DNA of 64,000 nt from RPQJ01 sp963846885 (GCA_963846885.1 CAWJXS010000020.1:62001-126000); one strand, 5' to 3'. Shown: positions 8,481 to 20,891, numbered from the stretch's first letter. Numbers and translations: made by a program. The notes: generated from the sequence alone by a model not told the origin.

Positions 8481-11338
8481 GTGAAACCCACACTCATCCG
8501 TCGTGCACGGTTCGGCGTTCCCGGTCGCGCCGCTTCCGTATCTGACCGCATCGTCTCGGGCAACGCTGTCCGGGTGCGTGCTGTGCTGGCCGGCCTCGTG
8601 CTGTGTGCATCCGTTGCATCGCCTGCGTGGTCCTCGCCCGCCCTGCCCCCGCCAACCCTGGCCGACTGTGACGTAGCGTCCCATGCTGTCGTGCTGCAGG
8701 CAGCGCCGGCTGCACAGGCTCTCGAAGCACGCGCGATCTGGCTGACTGCCTCATTGCTGCGCTGGCCGGGCGTCACCGCAGACGGGCGCTTTCGCCTGTA
8801 CCACTCGGCAAAGGGCAGCGTGGCTGCAGCGGCCGGAATGCCGGTCGTGGGTGCCGATGGCGCCTTCAACCTGGAGATGTTCCACGCCGAACTCCCGCAC
8901 GCCATCGCGGAGCGCTACCGTCACGTTGCGGCCGGGCCCACGCTCCAGATATCTGCCGATGCCTCCGCACTGCGCCAACTTCATCGCGAGCAACTCGTGC
9001 TCGTGCAGGAGGACGCGAACGGCCAGGTCCTGCACGCAACGCGGGTTCAGGTCCCCGGCGCGCTGGATGATCTCTATGCGACCGCAGTGGACGCGCCATT
9101 AGGCGTGGCCGTCGCGGCAGATCGCACGAGCTTCCGTCTGTGGGCTCCAACCGCACGCAACGTCGCGGCGTGCCTGCACCCGAGCGGGAGCGGCCCGGCG
9201 TCGTCACTCGTTTCGCTGCAGCGCGACGACGCGACAGGCGTGTGGTCCACGACCCTCGTGGGCAACCGGTCGGGTTCCTATTACACCTACCTCGTCGACG
9301 TGCATGTCGACGGCGCAGGCATGGTGCGCAATCTTGTCGCTGATCCGTATGCCATCAGCCTCACGACGGACTCACGTCGAGCCTACGTCGCGGACCTGGA
9401 CTCACCCAGCCTGCTTCCCGCCGGCTGGCGTGATCCACCGCCTCCGTCCCGAGTGCAGGCCCGCACCGATGCGGTGATCTACGAACTGCACGTCCGCGAC
9501 TTCTCGATCGGCGACACGACAGTGCCGGCCCAGTATCGCGGCAAGTACCTCGCGTTCACGGAGCCCGACACGGACGGCATGCGGCACCTGCGCGCGCTTG
9601 CGAATGCGGGAGTCACCGACATTCACTTGTTGCCTGTGTTCGATTTCGGCACCGTGCCGGAACACGGCTGCGTCACGCCCTCGCCCGCCGGCCCGCCGGA
9701 CGGCGAATCCCAGCAAAGGGCCGTAATGGCCGTGAGTGCCATCGACTGCTTCAACTGGGGCTACGATCCGGTGCACTTCACTGCCCCGGAGGGCAGCTAT
9801 GCGACCGATGCGGCGGACGGTGCCGTCCGCATCCTCGAGTTTCGCCGCATGGTCCAGGCCCTGCATCGGACGGGGCTGCGGGTCGGCATGGACGTCGTGT
9901 ACAACCACACTTATGCATCGGGGCAGGACCGCTGGTCCGTGCTCGATCGCATCGTACCGGGCTACTACCACCGGCTCGATGCAGCCGGACGCGTGACGAC
10001 GTCGACCTGCTGCGCCAACACTGCGACGGAACACCGCATGATGGCGAAGCTGATGATCGATTCGGCGGTGACCTGGGCGCGTGATTACCAGGTCGACTCG
10101 TTCCGCTTCGACCTGATGGGTCACCAGCCACGCGCGGTCATGGAAGAGCTGCAGGCGCGTGTCAACGCGGCGACCGGTCGCGACGTCCTGCTGCTCGGCG
10201 AGGGCTGGAACTTCGGCGAGGTTGCAGATGGCGCGCGGTTCGTCCAGGCGTCGCAGCTTTCCTTGAACGGCACCGGGATCGGCACGTTCAGCGACCGTGC
10301 GCGCGATGCGATCCGCGGTGGCGGTGCCGGTGACAGCGACACCCGCCAGAGAGCGCACAGGGATACGTCAGCGGCCTGTTTTACGACCGCAATGCGTCTG
10401 CCCCATCTTCGGTAACGCGCAAAGACCTGATGCAGGCTGCGGACCTGGTGCGCGTGGGCCTCGCTGGATCGCTGCGCGGCTACCGGATGCAGACCTACGA
10501 TGGCAGCGTGCGGACGCTGGAGCAGATCACCTACGGCGGCAGCCAGCCCGCCGGGTATGTCACCGCACCCGCCGAGGTCGTCAATTACGTCGAGAACCAC
10601 GACAACCAGACGCTGTACGACCTGAATGCGTTCAAGCTGCCACCCGCAACGAGCACCGCGGAGCGCGCGCGGGTGCAGATCCTGGCCGCGGCGCTCAATG
10701 CCTTCAGCCAGGGCATTGCCTACTTCCATGCGGGCATGGAGCTCTTGCGCAGCAAGTCGATGGACCGCAACAGCTTCAACTCGGGCGACTGGTTCAATCG
10801 GGTCGACTGGACCGGGCGCGACAACTACTTCGGCTCCGGGCTGCCGCCTGCGCCGGACAATGCCGCGAGCTGGCCGCTGATGCGGCCGCTGCTCGCGGAT
10901 GCACGGCTCAAGCCGGTCCCTGCCGACATCCTCTGGACACGACAGGCGTTCAACGACCTGCTGCGAATCCGCTCCAGCTCGACGCTGTTGCGCATGCGCA
11001 GCGCAGACGACATCGCCCGGCGCCTGACATTCCTGAACACCGGTCCCGGACAGCAACCCACCGTCATCGCCGCGCATCTGCGTGGCGACGATTACCCCGG
11101 AGCAGGCTTCCGCGAGGTGCTGTACCTGGTCAACGTCGATACAGAGGCCCATGCCCTGGCCTTCGCCGACCAACGCGGCAAGCGCTTCGTCCTGCACCCC
11201 GTGCACCGCGCAGCGGATGCGGCGGATCGCCGGGCTGCGGAACAGGCGCGTTACGACGCGGACTCCGGCACGTTCACGGTGCCAGCACGAACAGCCGTGG
11301 TGTTTGTAGTCGAGGCCGCATCGGCCGCCAAGGACTGA
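8481..11338 (+). CDS. Secreted type I pullulanase (GH13), frameshifted
   Basis: A debranching enzyme cleaving alpha-1,6 bonds in pullulan, amylopectin or glycogen. In the first frame (to the stop at 10415) there is a signal peptide (VLAGLVLCASVASPAWS), an N-terminal pullulanase domain, a CBM48 region (SFRLWAPTARNVA) and GH13 regions I-III: DVVYNHT, FRFDLMGH and the acid/base glutamate in LLGEGWNFGE. The protein continues in another frame from about 10358, with QGYVSGLFYDRNA and region IV, NYVENHDNQTLYD, to the TGA at 11338. The span leaves a remainder of two bases, fitting two single-base insertions between about 10340 and 10358. Start GTG 8481 is uncertain; GTG 8574 would give a shorter leader. 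Everything else is conserved, so a sequence error is as likely as a dead gene. Confidence 0.88.
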
Positions 11339-11429
11339 TCGAGCCCACTGTCGGACGACTGGCCTTGCCTGCGGCAGCCCGAACGCGCCATGCTCCGCGA
11401 CTCTGAATTTCACGCGATCGGAGGGAACC

Positions 11430-12271
11430 ATGCGTTCGACAATCATTGCTGCCACGCTCGCCAGCGTGAGCCTGTTCGGCGGGACCGCACTGCAAGCCAA
11501 GGAGCATTCGAAGCTCGACCCTGCAGCCACCAAGGCGCTCACCGCCGCCGTGGACGGAACGCAGCGCTCGGATGCAAATCGCGCCCGGGACGCGTACCGT
11601 CATCCGGTCGAGACGCTGAGCTTCATCGGCGTCAAGCCGACGGACACGGTCGTCGAGCTCTGGCCGGGCGGCGGCTGGTACTCGGAGATCCTTGCGCCTT
11701 ATCTCGCCGACAAGGGCAAGTTGATCGCCGCGGCGCCCGCAGGGACGCGGCGCCGAATCGATGGCCAAGCGCATGGACGCGAATCCCGCGCTTTATGGCA
11801 AGGTCGAGACGCGCCAACTTCCCCACCGTGCTCGGCGGCACGGGTGTGACTCCTGGCACGGCGGACGTCGTGCTCACCTTCCGCAATGTGCACAACTGGA
11901 AGATGGGCTACATGCAGCCTGAGAAAGCGGACTACAGCGAGGCCGCATTCCGCGAGATCTTCGCGATGCTGAAGCCGGGTGGCGTGCTCGGCATCGAGGA
12001 CCATCGCCTGCCGGAGACGGCAAGCGCCGACCGCGAACGCGACAGCGGCTACATCAAGGTGTCGACCGTGCGTGCGCTCGCTGAAAAGGCCGGGTTCAAA
12101 TTCGACGGCGCGTCCGAGGTGAACGCCAATCCCAAGGACACGACCGAGTGGCCAGAGGGCGTGTGGACACTGCCGCCGTCGCTGGCATTGGGCGACGTCG
12201 ACAAGGCGAAGTACCAGGGCATCGGCGAGAGCGACCGGATGACGCTGCGGTTCGTCAAACCGAAGGATTGA
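11430..12271 (+). CDS. Exported class I SAM-dependent methyltransferase, frameshifted twice
   Basis: It begins with a signal peptide (MRSTIIAATLASVSLFGGTA) and then VVELWPGGGWYSEILAPYL, the glycine-rich SAM site of a family of predicted exported methyltransferases (COG4798-like). The frame moves once near 11749, giving ESMAKRMDANPALYGK, and again near 11812, giving ADVVLTFRNVHNWKMGY, AMLKPGGVLGIEDHR and the TGA at 12271. Each shift is cured by removing one base (a G in ACGCGG, a C in CGCCAAC). The reconstructed protein is about 280 residues with no other damage. The substrate is unknown; a periplasmic SAM-dependent enzyme would be odd, so the leader deserves a check. Confidence 0.78.
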
Positions 12272-12280
12272 GGAAGCGCC

Positions 12281-13054
12281 TTATCCTTTCGCCAGCGCCT
12301 CGCGCGCGGCCTGCTCGACGAACTCCATCGCGGCCACGTAGGGCCCGGGCCCGTGACTGATGCGCGCAACCCCGAGCGTCGCCAGCTCGGCCGGCGACGG
12401 TAGCGTCGGCATCATCATGACGTTCACGGGCAAGGGCGTGCTCGCGCAGACGGCGCGGATGTGCTCGGCCTGCACGATCCCGGGCACGAATAAGCCACTG
12501 GCGCCCGCCTGCAGGTAGGCCGCGGCACGGTCTTGCGCCGCCCGCACCAGGTTCGCGTCATGATTCCCGGGCGGCGTCTGCAGGAAATAGTCGGTGCGGG
12601 CGTTGATGAAGAGCGGCATCGACAGGGCGTCCGCCGCTGCGCGCGCGGCCCGGATGCGGGCGACCTGGTCGTCGACATCGTGCATTCCCTGTTCGTCGGG
12701 AAAGCCGTCCTCGAGGTTGATGCCGACGGCGCCGGCACCGATGGCCAGCGCAACGCTGTGGGCCACGTCCTGTGGCCGCGGACCGTAGCCGGATTCAAGG
12801 TCGATCGTCACCGGCAACTGGACGGCCCGCACGATGCGTTCGATGTTGGCGATGGCAAGAGCCAGCGGCATCTGTTCGCCGTCCGGGTAACCGTGCGCCG
12901 CTGCCACGGACCAGCTGCCGGTCCCAATGGCCCGGGCACCCGCCGCCGCGACTGCCTTCGCGCTGCCCGCATCCCACGCATTGAAGATGACGAGCGGCTC
13001 GCCGGGCACGTGCAGGCGGCGAAAGGTTTCGGCCATCGAGGACTGGTCGGGCAT
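12281..13054 (-). CDS. Isocitrate lyase/PEP mutase family protein
   Basis: A 257-residue (beta/alpha)8 enzyme of the PEP mutase/isocitrate lyase superfamily. Visible motifs are VIFNAWDAGSAKAVAAAGA at the N-terminus, TGSWSVAAAHGYPDGE, TIDLESGYG with metal-binding acids, INLEDGF and FINARTDYF. The KKCGH motif of true isocitrate lyase is absent. Related short members act as oxaloacetate decarboxylases, methylisocitrate lyases or carboxyphosphonoenolpyruvate mutases; the exact substrate is open. It lies 14 bp downstream of the prolyl oligopeptidase on the same strand and may be co-transcribed with it. Confidence 0.88.
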   Translation of the reverse strand: MPDQSSMAETFRRLHVPGEPLVIFNAWDAGSAKAVAAAGARAIGTGSWSVAAAHGYPDGEQMPLALAIANIERIVRAVQLPVTIDLESGYGPRPQDVAHSVALAIGAGAVGINLEDGFPDEQGMHDVDDQVARIRAARAAADALSMPLFINARTDYFLQTPPGNHDANLVRAAQDRAAAYLQAGASGLFVPGIVQAEHIRAVCASTPLPVNVMMMPTLPSPAELATLGVARISHGPGPYVAAMEFVEQAAREALAKG

Positions 13055-13067
13055 CGGCTTGCTCCTG

Positions 13068-15186
13068 CTACGGCTGACTTGCTTCGAGCCCCATCAGCAT
13101 ACGCGCGAAGTACGTGTACTCCAGTGCGATGCGGTACGCGAGCTGGTCCTGGTTGGACGTGCCGCCGTGCCCGCCTTCCATGTTCTCGTAGTAGAAGTAG
13201 TCGCGGCCAAACGACTTGAGCCTGGCGGCGGACTTGCGGGCGTGCGCGGGATGCACGCGGTCGTCCTTGGTCGAGGTGTAGTAGAACACCGGCGGGTACG
13301 CCACGCCCTCGCGCATGTTCTGGTACGGCGACCACCTGGACATGTACTCCCAGTCGCGCGTCGCCGGATCACCGTACTCGGCGACCCACGAGGCGCCCGC
13401 GCCCAGCTGCGTGTAGCGCTGCATGTCGAGCAGCGGCACACCGTTCACGATCGCGGCGTAAAGATCCGGGCGCTGGTTCATGACCACGCCCATCAGCAGG
13501 CCGCCGTTCGACCGGCCGATCGCCCCGAGCTTGCCCTTCGACGTCACGCCGGTGCGGATCAGGTCTTCGGAGACGGCAATGAAATCGTCGAACACCTTCT
13601 GACGGTTCTGCTTGAGACCGGCCTGGTGCCAACCCGGACCGAACTCCGATCCGCCGCGGATATTGGACAGCACCAGCACGCCGCCGCGTGCAACCCAGAG
13701 CTTGCCGGCCAGCGCGCCATGCTGCGGTCGCGATGGATCCTCGTAGTACACGGGAAGCGTCGCGGACAGAAAGCCGCCATACGCGTACTGCACCGTCGGC
13801 GCGTTACCCCGAGCCAGCACGGATCGCTTGCCCATCACGAAGTACGGGATGCGGGTGCCGTCCGTGGAGGTGGCAAATCGTTGCTCGACGACGACATCCG
13901 CCGCGTTGTAAGCCGGCGGCGTCTCGAAGATTCGCTGCAGTTCGTTCGCCGCACTGACGTGGTACAGCGTGAGCGGCGACGTCAGGCTCTCGAACGAGAT
14001 CAGGGCGTCGTCGGTGCCGCCGCCAGTCGAGACGATCTTGAGCACGCCGTTCTGTGGCAACGGAATCGGCGTAGCCCGCCACTCGCCCGACTTCGTGCGA
14101 ACCACGCGCGCCGCCCTGCCTGAGACGTTATCCAGGTACTGCACCACGAGATTGGTCTTGCCGATGCCAACGGCTTCGACCGATTGCGTCTCACTGGGTG
14201 AAAACACCCGTCTCGACACTGCCCTCCTGCAAGTCGTACGCGATGACGGCGCCCCGCGGATGGCTCTTGCCGCGGTGTTTCCAGTCGTCACGCAGCAGGA
14301 AGATCGCACGGCCGTCGAGCACACCCTGGAGGTCGGAATTCAGCGGCAGCGGCAATTTCGTCGGCGCCTGCAGGCCCGGTGCGTAGTGATACTCGTGTTC
14401 GAAGAACGAGACGGACCGCGTCACGAACGGGCGCGCGCCGCCATCCTGGTCGACGAACGAGCGGACCGCGACGTCCTGCGGCGTGCCTTCGAACAGCGTC
14501 GTCGCCTGCGCCAGCGGAGTGCCTCGGCGCCAGACCTTGACGACCCGTGGGTAGCCCGACTCGGTCAGGGCGCCCTCGCCCCAGTTCGTGCCGACCAGCA
14601 ACGTATTGGCGTCGACCCAGGACACATCGGACTTCGCTTCCGGCAGCGCGAAACCGTTCTTGACGAACGATTTAGTGACCGTATCGAACTCGCGCCAGGT
14701 GGAGGTGTCGCCACCGCCCCGCGACAGCTCGACCAGGCAGTGCCGGTATTCCGGCGCGAGGCACACGAACTGGTCGCTGATCCAGTTCTCGCCCTCTTCT
14801 TTCGCCAGGCGGTCGAAGTCGATCAGCGTCTCCCAGACCGGCTTGCCCTTCCGGTAGCTCTCGACGCTGGCGCGTCGCCAGAGGCCGCGCACGTGCGTGT
14901 CGTCCTGCCAGAAGTTGTACACGGCGCCGGCGTGGACCGAGCCCGTGGGGATGCGCGTGGGCGATGTCAGGATCGCCAGCGCCTCCGCACGCATCGGCGC
15001 GAAGCGCGAATCGGCTTCCAGCACCGGCAACGACCGTGCGTTCTCGGCCCGGGCCCAGTCGAGCGCCTGCACGCCCTCGATGTCCTCAAGCCACACGAAA
15101 GGGTCCGCGGCCTGTTGCTCAGCCTGCACGGGGAACGCCAACAGGACAGCAGCGGACGCGGCTGCCAGGGTCAAGGTGCGGAACAA
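13068..15186 (-). CDS. Prolyl oligopeptidase family serine peptidase (S9), frameshifted
   Basis: An exported peptidase of about 706 codons, the normal S9A length. It has a signal peptide (FRTLTLAAASAAVLLAFPVQA), a start DPFVWLEDIEG and a propeller region. The C-terminal hydrolase carries the nucleophile serine in GRSNGGLL, the aspartate in DDRVHPAHARK and the histidine in GGHGG. The N-terminal frame stops at 14191 after LQEGSVETG, while the rest continues as VFSPSETQSVEAVG; removing one G near 14206 (ACGGGTG) joins them. TTG 15186 is chosen as start because GAGGA lies seven bases ahead and the leader follows immediately. It is divergent from the membrane dipeptidase gene, suggesting a shared peptide-degrading role. 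Confidence 0.9.
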
Positions 15187-15302
15187 TGGAGAGTCCTCGT
15201 CGGTGCAGTGGCGTCGGCCAGTCTGGAGAGGGCCGAATCGTAGTTGACGCGAACAGGCCCGGCCAGTGCAAACTGCGGCCATCGCAACTCGCGGGGGCCT
15301 TC

Positions 15303-16508
15303 GTGTCGAAAACCTCATTCCGATGGCTGGCCTGGGTGGCCTGCCTGCCGCTGGCGGCGACCGCTGCCGGTGCCGACCCGACGGTCGCGCGCAAACTGCA
15401 TTTCGATGCCTTGGTCATCGACACGCACGACGACACCACGCAGCGGCTGCTCGATCCTGCTTTCGACCTGGGCGTTCGCCATGCGGACGGCAGCATCGAC
15501 ATCCCGCGCATGCGCGAAGGCGGACTCGACGCGATCTTCTTCTCGATCTGGATTCCAGGCACGACCACCGGCAAGGAAGCGGTGGCCGAGGCGCTGCAAC
15601 AGATCGAGGCCGTCAAGCGCCAGGTGGCTGCGCATCCGCAAGACCTCGAACTCGTGACGACTGCGGACGGCATCCGGCGCGCCGCAGCTGCGGGGCGCAT
15701 CGCCGTGCTGCTGGGCGTCGAAGGCGGTCACATGATCGACAACGACCTGGCCAACCTGCGGCGCTTGCATGAACTGGGCGTGCGCTACATGACCCTCACG
15801 CACAGCGTGAACGTCGACTGGGCCGACTCATCCACCGACACGCCCAAAAGCGCGGGGCTCAGCGACTTCGGTCGCGAGGTCGTCCGGGAGATGAACCGCT
15901 TAGGGATGATGGTGGACGTCTCACACGTCTCCGACGCGACGTTCGACGACGTGCTTGCAATCAGCACTGCGCCCGTCATCGCCTCGCATTCCTCGGCGCG
16001 CGCCATCGCACGGGTGCCGCGCAACATGAACGACCGCATGATCCGCGCGCTCGCGGCCAAGGACGGCGTCATGCACGTCAACTTCCACATGGCTTTCCTG
16101 TCGCAGCCGTACACCACTGCCATCAAGGCCGATGGCAAGCGCATCGACAACGCGATCAATGCGCAGGCCGAGGAACGGTGCGGCACGGACGAAGCCTGCC
16201 TGATCATGACGGGCGGCCAGCTCGCGCGCGAGCGCGTCGCTGCCGGGCGGCTGCCACGGGTCGAATGGACGGAGATCGTCGATCACATCGTCTACGCCGC
16301 ACGTCTTGGCGGCGCGGCGCACGTGGGTCTCGGTTCGGACTTCGACGGCGCCGACATGCCCTACGGCATGGAGGACGTCACCAGCCTGCCGAAGATCACG
16401 GCGGCGCTGCTCGAACGTGGCATGTCCCCGGAGGACGTCCGCGGCATCCTGGGCGGCAATGTGTTGCGCGTGATGGAAAGGGTCGAGGCCGTCGCTGCGA
16501 AACACTGA
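15303..16508 (+). CDS. Membrane dipeptidase (peptidase M19)
   Basis: A 401-residue zinc dipeptidase of the renal dipeptidase family, exported by a signal peptide (FRWLAWVACLPLAATAAGA). Zinc ligands are visible in VIDTHDDT, GVEGGHMID, ASHSSARAI and GLGSDFDGADMP. Start GTG 15303 is taken because GGGGGCC lies just ahead and the leader starts there. The gene is divergent from the S9 peptidase, so both may hydrolyse peptides in the periplasm. M19 members can also hydrolyse D-amino-acid dipeptides, so the substrate is not fixed. Confidence 0.93.
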   Translation: MSKTSFRWLAWVACLPLAATAAGADPTVARKLHFDALVIDTHDDTTQRLLDPAFDLGVRHADGSIDIPRMREGGLDAIFFSIWIPGTTTGKEAVAEALQQIEAVKRQVAAHPQDLELVTTADGIRRAAAAGRIAVLLGVEGGHMIDNDLANLRRLHELGVRYMTLTHSVNVDWADSSTDTPKSAGLSDFGREVVREMNRLGMMVDVSHVSDATFDDVLAISTAPVIASHSSARAIARVPRNMNDRMIRALAAKDGVMHVNFHMAFLSQPYTTAIKADGKRIDNAINAQAEERCGTDEACLIMTGGQLARERVAAGRLPRVEWTEIVDHIVYAARLGGAAHVGLGSDFDGADMPYGMEDVTSLPKITAALLERGMSPEDVRGILGGNVLRVMERVEAVAAKH

Positions 16509-16532
16509 AGTCCGCAGCGGATTGCACGGCCG

Positions 16533-17627
16533 TCAGTCCCAGAGCGAGACGACGTAACCCGCGTCGGCCGGAAGCTGCCCGCCATGCACGCCGCGCCAGG
16601 TGGCCGTCGCCGCCGCCACACCGCGCGGGTGCTCCACGTGCAGCCAGATGCGACTGGACGCCACGAAACTGTGCAAGGCGGCCGCGACGCGCTGCTGGTA
16701 CCCGCGCGGCCCCCAGTCCTGGACACGCTTCTTCACCTGGGTGGGTGCGAAAAAGAATGCCGGTTTCGGACCCGCAAGCTGCACGGCTTGCGCAGGGGCC
16801 GAGTCGTGGTGACTGCGGCCAATGGCCATGGAATGCTTGAGCTGGTCGCCGAAATGCGCATGCACGGTCGCCAGCACCGGCCCGCTGCCGGCCATGTCGA
16901 TCGAGACGATGGGCGCAACGCGCGGCACCCGCGCGATCTCGTCATAGGTGACGACTTCGTCGTAGCAACCCAGCCCGTGCGTAAACGCGTGGTTGCGAGC
17001 GGAAGTGACGCCGATGACTTCGATGCCAGCGCGCGTGTCCGCGCAGTGCGCAAAGCCGATCGCGGTCTTGCTGGACGCGGACAGCACCAGCACGCGGCGC
17101 GCACCGAACCAGTCGTTGTCGGCAAAAAAGTCCTCGGCGAGCCAGCCGGTCAGGAACAGTCCGCGCAGCAGGGCGTGGCGGTCTTCGGCGTCGCCGCCGG
17201 CCTCGTACAGCGGATCGCGATCCGTCGCGGTGTAAGCGCGATAGACAGGCGCATGGGCAGCACGATGAGCGCCATCGTCCCTGAAGCCATCCGCAGTCGG
17301 CGTGACGGTCATGTCCACGTAACGCGCCATGGGGTACCAGCCGTAGTACCGCCCGCCCACGGCGATCTCGGGTTGCCGCGATTCGACGACCTCGGCCCAT
17401 CCCATCGCCGGGACATTGCCCCAGGTCTCCGAGCCGGTCGGGAAGAAATCCCAGTACCCGAGCAGGTTCCCAGTCGTGGCGTAGGTCACGGTGTTGGCGG
17501 TGAGTGCAAACCGGTCGATGCGCAGGCGCACCTGGCCGGGTGCGAGCACCGCCAGGCCGGCCTCGTGGATGCGCGACTCCCCGTGTGCAGCGCGGTCGAT
17601 CTGCAGCGTGACGTTGCCTGGGTTCAT
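16533..17627 (-). CDS. DUF2855 family protein
   Basis: A 364-residue protein of the DUF2855 family, distantly related to medium-chain dehydrogenase/reductases. It starts with a GroES-like part (LRIDRFALTANTVTYATTGN), followed by WDFFP and WGNVPAMGWAEVV. A Rossmann-like stretch VLVLSASSKTAIGFAH lies near the middle and WGPRGYQQRV near the end. No reaction is established for the family. It is convergent with the dipeptidase gene and divergent from the MttB-like gene; its promoter would lie in the 166-bp gap upstream of 17627. Confidence 0.88.
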   Translation of the reverse strand: MNPGNVTLQIDRAAHGESRIHEAGLAVLAPGQVRLRIDRFALTANTVTYATTGNLLGYWDFFPTGSETWGNVPAMGWAEVVESRQPEIAVGGRYYGWYPMARYVDMTVTPTADGFRDDGAHRAAHAPVYRAYTATDRDPLYEAGGDAEDRHALLRGLFLTGWLAEDFFADNDWFGARRVLVLSASSKTAIGFAHCADTRAGIEVIGVTSARNHAFTHGLGCYDEVVTYDEIARVPRVAPIVSIDMAGSGPVLATVHAHFGDQLKHSMAIGRSHHDSAPAQAVQLAGPKPAFFFAPTQVKKRVQDWGPRGYQQRVAAALHSFVASSRIWLHVEHPRGVAAATATWRGVHGGQLPADAGYVVSLWD

Positions 17628-17793
17628 CGTGGCACTCCCTGTGGGCAGCCACTATAACCGAGCGGCCGCGCCACGCGCCCGGTGCAGCAGGCATGGCCGA
17701 CTTCGCTGTAAACTCTGCCACCCCCGCGATCTCGCGCGGTGGACCAGTAGATCGAGGTCGGGCTCAAGCACCGTACCCGGCGGGAGACGCAGG

Positions 17794-19311
<1,518 letters not shown>

Positions 19312-19411
19312 CCTGGTGGCTCCAGCCTCGATGGAGCACTGCGATCTGCCGCTGCCTGGCTGCAACATCTCGATCGCGCGAGTCTGACAACCTGCACAGG
19401 GGGACTGCTCA

Positions 19412-19836
19412 ATGAATCAACTGCCGAAGTGGTATTTTCCCGTCACGATCGCGGCGCTGTTGTGGAACCTGATGGGGTGCGGCGCGTTCATGAGCGATCT
19501 CATGCTTACGGCAGACAGACGTCGCGAAGATGACCGCAGACCAGCAGGCACTGTATGCATCACGACCGAGCTGGGCAGTGGCCGCCACAGGGGTGGCGGT
19601 GTGGGGCGGCGCGCTCGGCAGCCTCGGTCTCATCCTGCGCAGGCGCTGGGCACTGCCGCTGCTGTCCGCTTCATTGATCGGACTGGTCGTGCAGGACGTG
19701 GCGATGTTCGTGCTGAGCGACGTCCTGCAAGGTGTATGGCTCGGTCGTGCTGGGATTGCAGGGCCTCGTGCTGGCGATCGCGGTCGCCCTGCTGTGGTTC
19801 GCGCGCGTGGCGAATGCGAAGGGCTGGCTGCGCTAG
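19412..19836 (+). CDS. Small membrane protein (sugar-transporter-annotated family), frameshifted twice
   Basis: A protein of about 141 residues with four membrane segments: PVTIAALLWNLMGCGAF, WAVAATGVAVWGGALGSLGL, LPLLSASLIGLVVQDVAMF and VVLGLQGLVLAIAVALLWF. Homologues are common in Gram-negative genomes and often labelled sugar transporter without evidence. Its three parts lie in three frames. Removing one A near 19517 (GACAGACGTC) and one T near 19744 (CAAGGTGTAT) restores a continuous protein that ends KGWLR. Its TAG stop (19834-19836) is the CTAG end of the inverted-repeat element that follows. Confidence 0.75.
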
Positions 19837-20079
19837 GGAAGCTCTGCCCAGGTCCGCAAGTGTCTCGTTGCGGGCGCTCGATCCGGTGCCTGTCACCGAG
19901 CTTGGAAAGGCAGACACGCGCTCTGTGACAGGCACCGGATCGAGCGCTCTGGCAGCGTCGCAGGCTGGCATGTCGCAAGCGTCCGACCCGGGACCGTTCC
20001 CAGAGCGCGTGTCTGCCTTTCCAAGCTCGGGGAACGGTCCCGGGTCGGACGCGCCAGCGACTGGTCGCCCTCGCTGTTT
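19833..20079. mobile_element. Inverted-repeat element, copy A (right end lost)
   Basis: It begins with CTAGGGAAGCTCTGCCCAGG. Hairpin 1 has a 23-bp perfect stem, 19874-19896 with 19925-19947. Hairpin 2 has a 21-bp perfect stem, 19981-20001 with 20030-20050. The 28-nt loops 19897-19924 and 20002-20029 are perfect reverse complements of each other. Compared with copies B and C, sequence similarity stops at about 20079 and the right terminal repeat is missing; the GST ribosome site begins right after. It has no coding capacity. It is MITE- or REP/BIME-like. Confidence 0.85.
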
Positions 20080-20093
20080 ATGGAGACACGCGC

Positions 20094-20891
20094 TTGAAGC
20101 CGATCATCTACCACATCCCGGTCTGCCCTTTCTCGCAGCGCGTGGAGATACTGCTCGAGCTTAAAGGCCGGCGGCAGGACGTCGAGTTCGTCGTCGTCGA
20201 CATCACGCAACCGCGCCCCGACTGGCTGTTGCAGAAGTCCCGCGGCACCACGGCGCTGCCGATCCTGGAACTGGCCGACGGGCGCGTCCTCAAGGAAAGC
20301 CTGGTCCTGCTGCAGTACTTCGAAGACATCCTGCCGGAGCGGCCCGTCGCGCAGCGCGACCCATATCGGCGCGCAGTCGAGAACATGCTCACTCGTATGG
20401 AAGGCGATTTCTGCAACCAGGGCTACGGCTGGGTGATGAACCAGGATCCGGCCAGGCGTGACGCATGCCAGGCGAACATGCTCAAGCAGTACGAGAAGCT
20501 CGACGACTTCCTGCAGCACCACTCTCCCGGCGGCCCGTTCCTGTTCGACGACTTCGGCTGGGCCGAGACGGTGTTCACGCCGTTCTTCATGCGCTTCTGG
20601 TTCCTCGAGTACTACGAGGGCTTCCAGTTGCCGCAGGCTCCCCGCTACTCGCGAGTGCAACGCTGGGTCGACGCGTGCCTGGCGCATCCGGCGGCGCAAC
20701 AGGTCTGCAAGGAAGAAATCGTCAAGCTGTACTACGACTACGCGAAGGGCGCCGGCAATGGCTCGTTGCTGGCAGGTCGTCAGCGATCGTCGTTCGTATT
20801 TACTCCACACTGGCGCACGCGCCCGTGGCCGCCCGGCAACAAGTACGAGCATGCCGCGAGCGACGTCGAACTGGGCCTGCTCCAGCAATAG
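20094..20891 (+). CDS. Glutathione S-transferase family protein
   Basis: A 265-residue protein with an N-terminal thioredoxin-like GST domain (IIYHIPVCPFSQRVEILLEL, where CPFSQ holds the likely catalytic Ser/Cys, then TTALPILELADG and KESLVLLQYFED). A helical C-terminal domain follows. TTG 20094 is taken as start because TGGAGA lies seven bases ahead. The ribosome site and start come immediately after the broken end of inverted-repeat copy A, so that element now forms the upstream region. Substrate unknown; probably cytoplasmic detoxification or redox. Confidence 0.85.
   Translation: MKPIIYHIPVCPFSQRVEILLELKGRRQDVEFVVVDITQPRPDWLLQKSRGTTALPILELADGRVLKESLVLLQYFEDILPERPVAQRDPYRRAVENMLTRMEGDFCNQGYGWVMNQDPARRDACQANMLKQYEKLDDFLQHHSPGGPFLFDDFGWAETVFTPFFMRFWFLEYYEGFQLPQAPRYSRVQRWVDACLAHPAAQQVCKEEIVKLYYDYAKGAGNGSLLAGRQRSSFVFTPHWRTRPWPPGNKYEHAASDVELGLLQQ

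Noticed and set aside
12281..13054. Isocitrate lyase proper
   Set aside because: The KKCGH catalytic motif and the length of true isocitrate lyase are missing; kept as a superfamily member.
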